This document shows positions 1 to 5,191 of a stretch of 6,447 nucleotides of DNA, one piece after another. The position numbers were made by a program, and so were the translations under genes. The DNA lies in contig SKQJ01000328.1 of the NCBI GenBank assembly GCA_007119075.1, forward strand, positions 1 through 6,447. The letters run 5' to 3'. Positions within the stretch are counted from its first letter, which is position 1. Each line of letters starts with the position of its first letter. The notes under the pieces are model-generated. The model was given only the letters and a program-made list of their open reading frames with translations. It was not told the origin of the DNA and did no database searches. The DNA is from Bacteroidales bacterium. Lineage in GTDB: Bacteria > Bacteroidota > Bacteroidia > Bacteroidales > PUMT01.

Positions 1-26
1 GGGCCCGCAGTAAAAAACACCCCGCA

Positions 27-145
27 CCCTCTTCGCCTGAAACGTCCCGGGCTCTCTTCGTATGAGCCGCATAAGGCTTTCTCCGTCTGAGCGTCCCGGA
101 CCCTCATCGTCTGGGCCGCGACCGAGAGCTATTGGCCCTCTTCTG
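27..145. repeat. Degenerate ~25-bp tandem repeats upstream of the phosphotriesterase-like gene
   Basis: Four imperfect copies of a GC-rich unit resembling CYCTCTTCGTCTGAGCCG follow one another. The TCG/CCG core falls at 33-35, 58-60, 83-85 and 107-109, a spacing of 25, 25 and 24 bp. A fifth, poorer copy (CCCTCTTCTGCCGAA) lies at 136-150. Two copies share CGTCCCGG (43-50 and 93-100). No reading frame through the block is convincing: the frame open from base 1 stops at 88-90. The role is unknown. It could be a decayed minisatellite or the right edge of a longer repeat array continuing to the left. Confidence 0.4.
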
Positions 146-149
146 CCGA

Positions 150-186
150 AAGTGAAATACTTGTTTTTTAACAAGATATTTCACTT
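150..186. other. Long AT-rich stem-loop
   Basis: The arm AGTGAAATACTTGTT (151-165) pairs with AACAAGATATTTCACT (170-185) across a TTTT loop, with a single bulged A near 176; the pair 150/186 extends it. The stem is about 16 bp and mostly AT. It lies just upstream of the -7 element at 205. It may be the transcription end of a gene left of the window, or an operator for the gene at 238. There is no clean T-run after either arm, so a terminator call is weak. Confidence 0.4.
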
Positions 187-204
187 CTTTCATCATTTCT
201 GGCT

Positions 205-212
205 TAAATTTG
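205..212 (+). promoter_or_regulatory. Bacteroidota -7 element for the phosphotriesterase-like gene
   Basis: TAAATTTG is an exact match to the Bacteroidetes sigma-ABfr -7 consensus TAnnTTTG. Transcription would begin around 218-220, giving a leader of about 20 nt before the ATG at 238. No TTG-type -33 element is seen at the usual ~20 bp upstream, where the AT-rich stem-loop ends, so the promoter may be weak or activator-dependent. The leader has no proper Shine-Dalgarno sequence, which is normal in this phylum. Confidence 0.5.
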
Positions 213-237
213 TTATAAAAGGTAAAAACCGGGGACA

Positions 238-1272
238 ATGCAAAGAATATTATTCCTTTCCGCTTTAAGCTTCCTGCTTCTTTTTTCATGCCGGGAAAAA
301 CATCAGGATAGCTTCATTATGACAGTCAGTCGGCCGGTCCCTTCCGGGGAAATGGGTCAGAGCCTTACCCACGAACACATACTGGTCGACTGGATAGGCG
401 CCCGGCAAAGCGGTCCGCACCGATGGGACAGGGATTCCGTGGCAGAGAGGGCACTCCCGTACCTGATGGAGATCAGGGAACTGGGAGTTGCAACCTTCAT
501 CGACTGTTCCCCCGCCTACCTTGGAAGAGACCCGCATCTTTTAAAGTATCTTTCTGAGAAGACAGGCCTTCATATATTAACCAATACAGGTTATTACGGG
601 GCCGTTGACAACCGGTTTATCCCCCCTCATGCCTGGGATGAAACCGCAGAAGAGCTTGCCGGCAGATGGACCCGGGAATATGAGGACGGAATTGAAGGCA
701 CAGACGTGCGGCCAGGCTTTATCAAGATCGGCGTAAAGGAAGATTCTCTCCTTTCTGAGCTTCATACAAAGCTTATTCGTGCAGCAGCAATTGCCCACAA
801 AAAAACCGGCCTTGTGATAAAATCCCACACGGGGGGAGATCTGCCCGCATTCGAGCAAATTGAGCTGCTCAACCGGGAGAATGTTTCGCCGGAAGCATTC
901 ATATGGACCCATGCCCAGAACGGATCACTTGAAAGGCAGCTTGAAGCTGCCCGGCAGGGTGCCTGGATCTCTTTTGACGGAGTTGATGTTTCTTCTTCCG
1001 GCACAGATGGAGAAACGGGAAACCTGGACTGGTATGTGTCCCGGCTTGCGGAATTCAAAAAGGCCGGGCTTCTTGAGAAAGTGCTGATATCCCATGATGC
1101 CGGCTGGTATGATGCAGGCGAGCCCGGCGGGGGAGGATATCGAGGCTATGCTGATATTCACAGGTACCTGATACCGGCACTCAGGAACAGAGGCTTTACG
1201 CCGGGGGAAATTGATATTCTCATTTCTGTAAATCCTGCAAAGGCTTTCACAGTAAAGGTCAGACAGAATTGA
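238..1272 (+). CDS. Phosphotriesterase-family (amidohydrolase superfamily) lipoprotein
   Basis: This is a 344-residue member of the phosphotriesterase/PHP/PLL family, TIM-barrel hydrolases with two metal ions that cleave phosphotriesters, lactones or other esters. All expected metal ligands are visible: His45 and His47 (THEH, strand 1), Lys163 (FIKIG, the position of the carbamylated bridging lysine; E. coli Php has Glu here), His197 (SHTGG), His225 (THAQN) and Asp287 (SHDAGW). The closing VNPAKAF near 331-337 is also typical of the family. The N-terminus is a lipoprotein signal: a short hydrophobic stretch, then L-F-S-C with Cys18, so the enzyme is probably membrane-anchored outside the cytoplasm. 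Residues after the Cys (REKHQD) are mixed in charge and do not clearly form a surface-export motif. The ATG at 238 is chosen because it gives the lipobox and sits about 20 nt after the predicted start of transcription. It is monocistronic, and the next gene converges on it. Family assignment is firm; the substrate cannot be told from sequence. Confidence 0.9.
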   Translation: MQRILFLSALSFLLLFSCREKHQDSFIMTVSRPVPSGEMGQSLTHEHILVDWIGARQSGPHRWDRDSVAERALPYLMEIRELGVATFIDCSPAYLGRDPHLLKYLSEKTGLHILTNTGYYGAVDNRFIPPHAWDETAEELAGRWTREYEDGIEGTDVRPGFIKIGVKEDSLLSELHTKLIRAAAIAHKKTGLVIKSHTGGDLPAFEQIELLNRENVSPEAFIWTHAQNGSLERQLEAARQGAWISFDGVDVSSSGTDGETGNLDWYVSRLAEFKKAGLLEKVLISHDAGWYDAGEPGGGGYRGYADIHRYLIPALRNRGFTPGEIDILISVNPAKAFTVKVRQN

Positions 1273-1273
1273 G

Positions 1274-1301
1274 AGACCTCCGGAACTCCCGGAACCGGTC
1301 T
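1274..1301 (+). other. GC-rich stem-loop just after the phosphotriesterase-like stop
   Basis: An outer stem AGACC (1274-1278) / GGTCT (1297-1301) encloses an inner CCGG (1280-1283) / CCGG (1289-1292) stem with an AACTC loop. It begins two bases after the stop codon. No T-run follows, so it is more likely a 3'-end stabilising structure than an intrinsic terminator. The call rests on pairing seen by eye only. Confidence 0.3.
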
Positions 1302-1338
1302 GTACGGCGTTGCCCGGACCATAGGGGATTTACAGAGA

Positions 1339-1390
1339 TCTTCCTGACAAGGGGCAGATCCGGTTCGCGATTTAAATGATGTCAGGAAGA
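1339..1390. terminator. Perfect 11-bp inverted repeat between convergent genes; possible bidirectional terminator
   Basis: TCTTCCTGACA (1339-1349) is the exact reverse complement of TGTCAGGAAGA (1380-1390), with a 30-base interior containing GTTCGC and ATTTAAAT. It lies between two genes that end facing each other: 67 bp beyond the left gene's stop and only 7 bp beyond the stop codon of the namZ-like gene. The position suits a shared transcription end. Neither side has a run of T after the stem and the loop is long, so it may instead be a protein-binding site or a small insertion remnant. Confidence 0.4.
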
Positions 1391-1397
1391 AAGTGGT

Positions 1398-2636
1398 TTA
1401 CTCGAAGTCATCATAAAGGAGGTATTTCCTCCTTATCTTTTTAAAATCCTCCACATCCTGCTGCCAGGAGGCAGATATCTCGGAAGCTGTCAATCCGCTC
1501 TCGATCAGGGAACGCAAAAGACTGCTTCCCGACAGCCTTGAGAAAAAATTATTGAAAAATTCGATTTCGCGGGGAGTATTGGCATAGGCAAAAAGCAGCC
1601 ATTCAAGGTTTAGCGCCCGTCTTTCTATCAGGTATTCCTCCCGGGTCCCGGTCAGATCAATGCCGTTGACTATTTCCCCGAGAAGGGGAGGAAACCTTGC
1701 CCCTTCGGTACTTACCGGAACAAACCGGAAATCGGAGTTGGTGAGCAGCGGGTGACCGAATCCCATGAAGGGAAAATGAGTACCTCTTCCCACACTCATG
1801 ATGGTACCTTCAAAAAAACACAGAGAAGGGTACAGGTATATGGCCAGCTGAGTCTGAAGATTTGGTGAAGGCCTCACGGGCAGCCGGTAAAGAGTGAGAT
1901 GGTCGTAATCTTCGCAGGCCACGTAACGAAGGTCGGCCTTAATGCCCCCGAACAGCCAGCCTTCCCCGTTTATCATCTTTGCATATTCAGCCACAGTCAT
2001 GCCATGAACCACCGGAACCGGATGCATTCCCACAAATGACCTGTATTCCGGATCGAGAACGGGGCCGTCAACGTAGAATCCATTTGGATTGGGCCGGTCG
2101 AGAACCAGGAAGGGAATGCCGTTCTCGGCACAGGCTTCCATGACATAGTGCATTGTTGAGATATAGGTGTAAAACCTTGCGCCGACATCCTGAATATCGT
2201 ATATCACTATATCCAGTTCTTCCAGATATTCTTTGGAAGGCTTAAGATTGTTGCCGTAAAGGGAGATCAGCGGCAGCCCGGTTCGCTGATCAACAGAAGT
2301 GCCGATCCTTTCGCCTGCATCGGCTGTGCCTCTGAATCCGTGCTCAGGGGTAAAGATTTTTCTTATGTCTACGCCGAGAGACAACAGGCTGTCGACCAGA
2401 TGCACCTCGCCTATTATAGAGGTGTGATTGGCTACTATGCCAACCCTTTTGCCGCGGAGCCCAGGCAAGTACTGATCAAGCCGCTCGGCCCCGGTTATTA
2501 CATTTCCATAGGTCGGCGTCCTTGTAGGAACATCATACAGAAGAGAACAAGTCAACAAAAAGAACATACTGACAAAGCCCAGGGCAGATAAAAAAAATTT
2601 TCTGACCAGGCCGGTCAGCCGAAGACATTTAAACAT
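1398..2636 (-). CDS. namZ: NamZ-like exo-beta-N-acetylmuramidase lipoprotein (DUF1343, GH171)
   Basis: This 412-residue protein is a full-length DUF1343 member. Characterised NamZ enzymes remove terminal N-acetylmuramic acid from the non-reducing end of peptidoglycan fragments, a cell-wall recycling or scavenging step. Family signatures occur in order: VGIVANHTS (65-73), FTPEHGFRG (95-103, with the conserved Glu98 considered part of the active site), YDIQDVGARFYTY (146-158), LDRPNPNG (179-186), VGMHPVPVVHGMT (202-214) and SVGRGTHFPF (281-290). The N-terminus has basic residues (K3, R6, R12, K13), a hydrophobic stretch 14-29 and an L-L-T-C lipobox with Cys30. The next residues (SLLYDV) are not acidic, which argues for periplasmic rather than surface location. 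Starting at Met1 is required to keep the signal; Met24 would remove it. It follows cysK on the same strand after 212 bp with a terminator-like hairpin, so it is probably transcribed alone. No other muropeptide-recycling gene (nagZ, amiD, murQ) is in the window. Confidence 0.9.
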   Translation of the reverse strand: MFKCLRLTGLVRKFFLSALGFVSMFFLLTCSLLYDVPTRTPTYGNVITGAERLDQYLPGLRGKRVGIVANHTSIIGEVHLVDSLLSLGVDIRKIFTPEHGFRGTADAGERIGTSVDQRTGLPLISLYGNNLKPSKEYLEELDIVIYDIQDVGARFYTYISTMHYVMEACAENGIPFLVLDRPNPNGFYVDGPVLDPEYRSFVGMHPVPVVHGMTVAEYAKMINGEGWLFGGIKADLRYVACEDYDHLTLYRLPVRPSPNLQTQLAIYLYPSLCFFEGTIMSVGRGTHFPFMGFGHPLLTNSDFRFVPVSTEGARFPPLLGEIVNGIDLTGTREEYLIERRALNLEWLLFAYANTPREIEFFNNFFSRLSGSSLLRSLIESGLTASEISASWQQDVEDFKKIRRKYLLYDDFE

Positions 2637-2679
2637 TGAAAGAAATGCTTTTTATGAAGCCCCCATCAGACTTCGTCAG

Positions 2680-2703
2680 ATAAAACCATACGAATAAACC
2701 ATA
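2680..2703. repeat. Short direct repeat upstream of namZ
   Basis: ATAAAACCATA (2680-2690) is followed by ATAAACCATA (2694-2703), differing by one base in an A-run. On the minus strand this reads TATGGTTTAT and TATGGTTTTAT, 44 to 67 bp before the namZ start. It could be a regulator site or part of a poor promoter, but TATGGTTT matches only six of eight positions of the -7 consensus. Chance occurrence in AT-rich DNA is possible. Confidence 0.3.
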
Positions 2704-2727
2704 GGGATTTCATGAGATACAATGATT

Positions 2728-2745
2728 TTATTTTCCGGAAAATAA
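2728..2745. promoter_or_regulatory. Perfect 18-bp palindrome upstream of namZ, operator candidate
   Basis: TTATTTTCCGGAAAATAA is its own exact reverse complement over all 18 bases, centred on CCGG, and lies about 92 bp upstream of the namZ start codon. A palindrome with no loop suits a homodimeric DNA-binding protein better than an RNA hairpin. The CCGG-centred core resembles the TTATTCCGGA repeats at 4929-4960. No regulator gene is in the window, so the binding partner is unknown. Confidence 0.45.
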
Positions 2746-2790
2746 GGATTAATTTTTTGATTAAACAAATATTTGCGCGGATTTTATCTT

Positions 2791-2816
2791 AAAAAACCAT
2801 CACTATCTATTGGTGG
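2791..2816 (-). terminator. Probable weak intrinsic terminator of cysK
   Basis: Read on the minus strand, CCACCA (2816-2811) pairs with TGATGG (2802-2797) across an eight-base loop, with one C/A mismatch, and is followed directly by six T residues (2796-2791). It starts 32 bp after the cysK stop. The stem is short, so termination may be partial and allow some read-through into namZ. Confidence 0.4.
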
Positions 2817-2848
2817 CAGCTTTCCCCGGAAAATGGCTCACTCACTTC

Positions 2849-3766
2849 TCAAGGGAAAAGATCGGGTACCGAAAGATATCTTTCACCGGTATCATAACAG
2901 AATGAGAGAATCCGGGAACCTTCGGGTACATCTTTTAACAGCTTTCCGACGGCTGCGAGTGAGGCGCCGGAGGAAATGCCAAGCAGTATCCCTTCTTCCC
3001 TCGCGGCCCTGAGGGCATATGAGTAGGCGTCTTCCTTTTCCACCGTGATGATTCCGTCGAGAACCGATCTTTCCAGGACCGATGGCACAAATCCCGCCCC
3101 GATCCCCTGAATGGGATGAGGACCAGGTTTCCCTCCGCCCAGAACGGGCGATAACGCCGGTTCAACGGCATATACCTTGAGGGAGGGAAAGGATTCCTTC
3201 AGCACCTGACCGACACCTGTAATATGTCCGCCGGTTCCGACACCAGTTACCATATAATCGAACCCTTCCGGGAAATGCTCAAGTATTTCGGCTGCCGTCG
3301 CTGTCCTGTGGATTTCAGGATTAGCCTTGTTATCAAACTGCATGGGGATCCATGACCCGGGGATTTGTTCTGCCAGCTCGTTTGCCCGGCTCATTGCTCC
3401 TTTCATGCCGCCTTCCCTGGGAGTAAGCTCCAGTTCCGCGCCATATGCGCTCATCAGCCTTCTGCGTTCGAGCGACATTGATTCAGGCATTACCAGTATG
3501 AGCCTGTATTTCTTGACCGCAGCCACAATTGCCAGTCCGATCCCCGTATTGCCCGAGGTAGGTTCAATGATTGTGCTGCCGCTGGTCAGAATTCCTTCCT
3601 TCTCGGCCGCCTCAACCATGGAAAGAGCTATTCGGTCCTTTATGCTTCCGCCCGGATTGTCTTTTTCGAGCTTTACCCAAACTTCATGATCTTTGCCGAA
3701 TATGCTGTTGATACGGATATGGGGGGTATTGCCTATTAATTGTAATACGTTGTATGCTTTTTTCAT
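2849..3766 (-). CDS. cysK: Cysteine synthase A (O-acetylserine sulfhydrylase)
   Basis: This cytoplasmic PLP enzyme makes L-cysteine from O-acetylserine and sulfide. At 305 residues it has the normal length. The motifs are complete: NPGGSIKDR with Lys43 as the PLP Schiff-base lysine, the substrate loop PTSGNTG (69-75), QFDNKANP (143-150), the PLP phosphate-binding loop GVGTGGH (175-181), the SSGA segment near 265-268 that contacts the PLP ring, and the CysK-type ending DTGERYLS (292-299). The start at Met1 (MKKAYNVLQLIGNTP) matches the family N-terminus. There is no Shine-Dalgarno sequence; a TAATTTTA element (3796-3789, seven of eight to TAnnTTTG) lies 23-30 bp upstream and may give cysK its own promoter. 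cysE precedes it on the same strand after 153 bp, so the two steps of the pathway are neighbours. CysM or cystathionine beta-synthase are less likely because of the motif pattern and the lack of extra domains. Confidence 0.95.
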   Translation of the reverse strand: MKKAYNVLQLIGNTPHIRINSIFGKDHEVWVKLEKDNPGGSIKDRIALSMVEAAEKEGILTSGSTIIEPTSGNTGIGLAIVAAVKKYRLILVMPESMSLERRRLMSAYGAELELTPREGGMKGAMSRANELAEQIPGSWIPMQFDNKANPEIHRTATAAEILEHFPEGFDYMVTGVGTGGHITGVGQVLKESFPSLKVYAVEPALSPVLGGGKPGPHPIQGIGAGFVPSVLERSVLDGIITVEKEDAYSYALRAAREEGILLGISSGASLAAVGKLLKDVPEGSRILSFCYDTGERYLSVPDLFP

Positions 3767-3891
3767 AATAATAAGGTAAATGTTATAATAAAATTATTTC
3801 AGATGCTAAGAAATATCAGTAACCTGGTTCCCTCAAGCGGTCGGCAGTCCGGCCGGAAAGGACTCTGAATCAGCCAGGCCCGGTTAAATGA

Positions 3892-3908
3892 GGATCCCTT
3901 TCGGATCC
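3892..3908 (-). terminator. Stem-loop after cysE
   Basis: Two GGATCC hexamers (3892-3897 and 3903-3908) pair across a five-base CTTTC loop, starting 11 bp after the cysE stop codon. On the minus strand the stem is followed by TCATTTAACC, only mildly T-rich. It could attenuate transcription or stabilise the cysE 3' end before cysK. A second five-base pairing, AGTCC (3846-3850) with GGACT (3860-3864), lies further downstream. Confidence 0.35.
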
Positions 3909-3919
3909 GGTTATGGGGG

Positions 3920-4753
3920 TCAGATGGAAAAATCCATATACTCATCTTTATCCCTGCTGGCCCGTATCTTTATCGTACTGGTGTGATATACCAGCGATCC
4001 GGGGGGAACGCTTTCCGTAAGCCAGACATTGCCGCCTATCACCGAATCCCGGCCTATGACAGTTTCTCCGCCGAGCACGGTGCTGCCGGCGTAGATGATC
4101 ACATTGTCCTGGATTGTAGGATGTCTTTTCCTCGCAGCCATGGACTTTTTCACAAAAAGGGCGCCGAGTGTCACTCCCTGGTAGATTTTTACGTTATTCC
4201 CGATTATGGATGTCTCCCCTATAACAACCCCGGTGCCGTGATCGATAAAAAAACTTTCGCCAATGGTTGCCCCGGGGTGAATATCGATGCCTGTCTTTCC
4301 GTGGGCATATTCCGCCATCATTCTTGGCAGCAGGGGGACCCCCTGACGCAATAGCCTGTTTGCTATCCGGTATACGGCTATCGCATGAAATCCGGGATAC
4401 GCGCATATCACCTCCTGCAAATTGGAAACCGCCGGATCAAAATTGCATATGGCTTCGGCATCCTTTATGAGTGATCCGTATATAACCGGCAATTCATCGA
4501 AAAACAATCCGGTATGCTCTTCCACGCTACCTGAAAGCCTGTTGTTGAGCGAAACCAGGAGCTTCTCGAGCAGAAGCCGGGAATCCTTGAACTTGATATG
4601 GTATTGGGCCATATTTTCACAAGGGTCATTAGGAAAAAGCAGCTGGATGAGATTTTCAGTGAACCGCCGGGTTTCTCCAATATCGGGAAGAAAATCGTCA
4701 ATAGAGCGGTGTTTGTTGAAAAGCTCTTCGATAAAACTTTCAAGATTTGGCAT
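3920..4753 (-). CDS. cysE: Serine O-acetyltransferase
   Basis: This enzyme transfers acetyl from acetyl-CoA to L-serine, giving the O-acetylserine used by CysK. It is usually the feedback-controlled step of cysteine synthesis. The 277-residue protein has a helical N-terminal domain (about 1-145) and a left-handed beta-helix of hexapeptide repeats (about 150-255). Key residues match the E. coli enzyme: Asp157 in GIDIHPG and His172 in DHGTG form the catalytic pair, and His211 in RHP lines the active site; YQGVTLGA (191-198) and VPPGSLV (249-255) complete the fold. The tail after the helix ends DFSI. A C-terminal Ile is the residue that inserts into CysK in cysteine synthase complexes. The long N-terminal domain resembles the EpsC-type acetyltransferases common in Bacteroidota. 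Met1 is the only reasonable start. cysK follows 153 bp downstream on the same strand. Confidence 0.93.
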   Translation of the reverse strand: MPNLESFIEELFNKHRSIDDFLPDIGETRRFTENLIQLLFPNDPCENMAQYHIKFKDSRLLLEKLLVSLNNRLSGSVEEHTGLFFDELPVIYGSLIKDAEAICNFDPAVSNLQEVICAYPGFHAIAVYRIANRLLRQGVPLLPRMMAEYAHGKTGIDIHPGATIGESFFIDHGTGVVIGETSIIGNNVKIYQGVTLGALFVKKSMAARKRHPTIQDNVIIYAGSTVLGGETVIGRDSVIGGNVWLTESVPPGSLVYHTSTIKIRASRDKDEYMDFSI

Positions 4754-4796
4754 CAGTTGATATTTAATTTATTTTTTAATCCATTAATGTCATATT

Positions 4797-4804
4797 CAAA
4801 TGAA
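4797..4804 (-). promoter_or_regulatory. Possible -7 element of cysE
   Basis: On the minus strand TTCATTTG matches seven of eight positions of TAnnTTTG, 43-51 bp upstream of the cysE start. The site overlaps a small dyad, TTCA-AA-TGAA on the plus strand. No TTG -33 element lies at the right distance, so the call is tentative. Confidence 0.25.
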
Positions 4805-4928
4805 CTGTTCATCCTGTCAGACCGGCCACAGATCATTCCCAATTTATCCGGGCATCCTGGTTTCAGGAAGTAGCATGAGGAGATCCATCGCTGCTGTCAT
4901 CGATTAATATTATCAGGGCCTGAAAACA

Positions 4929-4960
4929 ATTATTCCGGATATTTCCCGTATTATTCCGGA
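4929..4960. repeat. Direct repeat ATTATTCCGGA, 21 bp apart
   Basis: ATTATTCCGGA occurs at 4929-4939 and again, identically, at 4950-4960. The 21-bp period equals two helical turns, placing both copies on the same face of the DNA, as in tandem binding sites. The copies lie about 180 bp from the cysE start and about 230 bp from the permease start, within reach of either promoter. The core is close to the half-site of the palindrome at 2728-2745. Confidence 0.4.
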
Positions 4961-5079
4961 CTCTGTTTCCGGGGCATGGATATGATGCTGCCGGAAATCG
5001 GTGGGCAAAAGGCGACTTTTTGCCGGCCCGGATCAATTCTAAACAAATATAGCAAAAATCCATGGAGAATTAAAGATGT

Positions 5080-5124
5080 CCGGATACTGCAATCCGGCCC
5101 GGGAAGGCCGGAAAGCCCCGGGCC
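5080..5124. other. Overlapping GC-rich stem-loops upstream of the permease promoter
   Basis: CCGGAT (5080-5085) pairs with ATCCGG (5092-5097) across a six-base loop. GGCCCGGG (5096-5103) pairs with CCCGGGCC (5117-5124) across 13 bases. The stems share bases 5096-5097, so only one can form fully at a time. No T-run follows on either strand. The block lies upstream of the predicted permease promoter, so it is not an obvious leader attenuator; an extragenic palindromic (REP-like) element is possible. Confidence 0.4.
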
Positions 5125-5130
5125 TGCCTG

Positions 5131-5161
5131 TTGGTCCGCGCCAAAATATATGTTAATTTAG
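5131..5161 (+). promoter_or_regulatory. Bacteroidota-type promoter for the LolC/E-like permease
   Basis: A TTG -33 element (5131-5133) and TAATTTAG (5154-5161, seven of eight to TAnnTTTG) are separated by 20 bp, the usual distance for this phylum. Transcription would start near 5167, about 25 bp before the ATG at 5192. The purine run GGGAAAGAAA (5167-5176) is too far from the ATG to act as a Shine-Dalgarno sequence. Confidence 0.5.
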
Positions 5162-5191
5162 CAAACGGGAAAGAAACTCACGATACAGCCA

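Larger units (their letters stand above)
4754..5191. other. 438-bp divergent intergenic region, CCGG-rich, no gene seen
   Basis: This spacer separates the divergent cysE and permease genes. The cysE-proximal 50 bp is AT-rich and should hold its promoter. The middle contains a small hairpin TCCTG/CAGGA (4855-4868), a distant pairing TTTCAGG (4861-4867) / CCTGAAA (4919-4925), a 21-bp-spaced direct repeat (4929-4960) and a stem GGCAAAA (5004-5010) / TTTTGCC (5018-5024). The right part has overlapping GC hairpins and the permease promoter. By eye CCGG occurs 13 times between 4822 and 5121, where one or two would be expected. Open frames here (for example 4863-5063 minus) lack start signals and protein-like composition. 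No tRNA, riboswitch or known RNA was recognised. Confidence 0.6.

Noticed and set aside
1..90. Frame open from base 1 to a stop at 88-90, possible tail of an upstream gene
   Set aside because: Only 29 codons, spanning degenerate repeats, with no recognisable C-terminus; chance cannot be excluded.
27..145. CRISPR array
   Set aside because: The units are degenerate, abut with no unique spacers, and no cas gene is present.
577..912. Minus-strand open frame of 111 codons inside the phosphotriesterase-like gene
   Set aside because: It is antisense to a gene with all its catalytic motifs intact, resembles no known family and has no start signal.
2637..2848. Clear promoter for namZ
   Set aside because: The best matches (TATGGTTT, TATTTTCC) reach only six of eight consensus positions with poor -33 spacing, so no promoter was annotated.
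3327..3689. Plus-strand open frame of 120 codons inside cysK
   Set aside because: It runs antisense to conserved CysK motifs; its Ser/Leu/Pro-rich product is typical of a shadow frame.
3983..4354. Plus-strand open frame of 123 codons inside cysE
   Set aside because: It is antisense to the CysE hexapeptide domain, with no promoter, ribosome site or family features.
4863..5063. Minus-strand open frame of 66 codons in the divergent spacer
   Set aside because: It crosses the direct repeats and a hairpin, has no upstream signal and no protein-like pattern; treated as non-coding.
4754..5191. SAM or other sulfur-related riboswitch upstream of cysE
   Set aside because: The cysE side of the spacer is short AT-rich sequence without the conserved helices or kink-turn core; the GC hairpins lie far away, near the permease.
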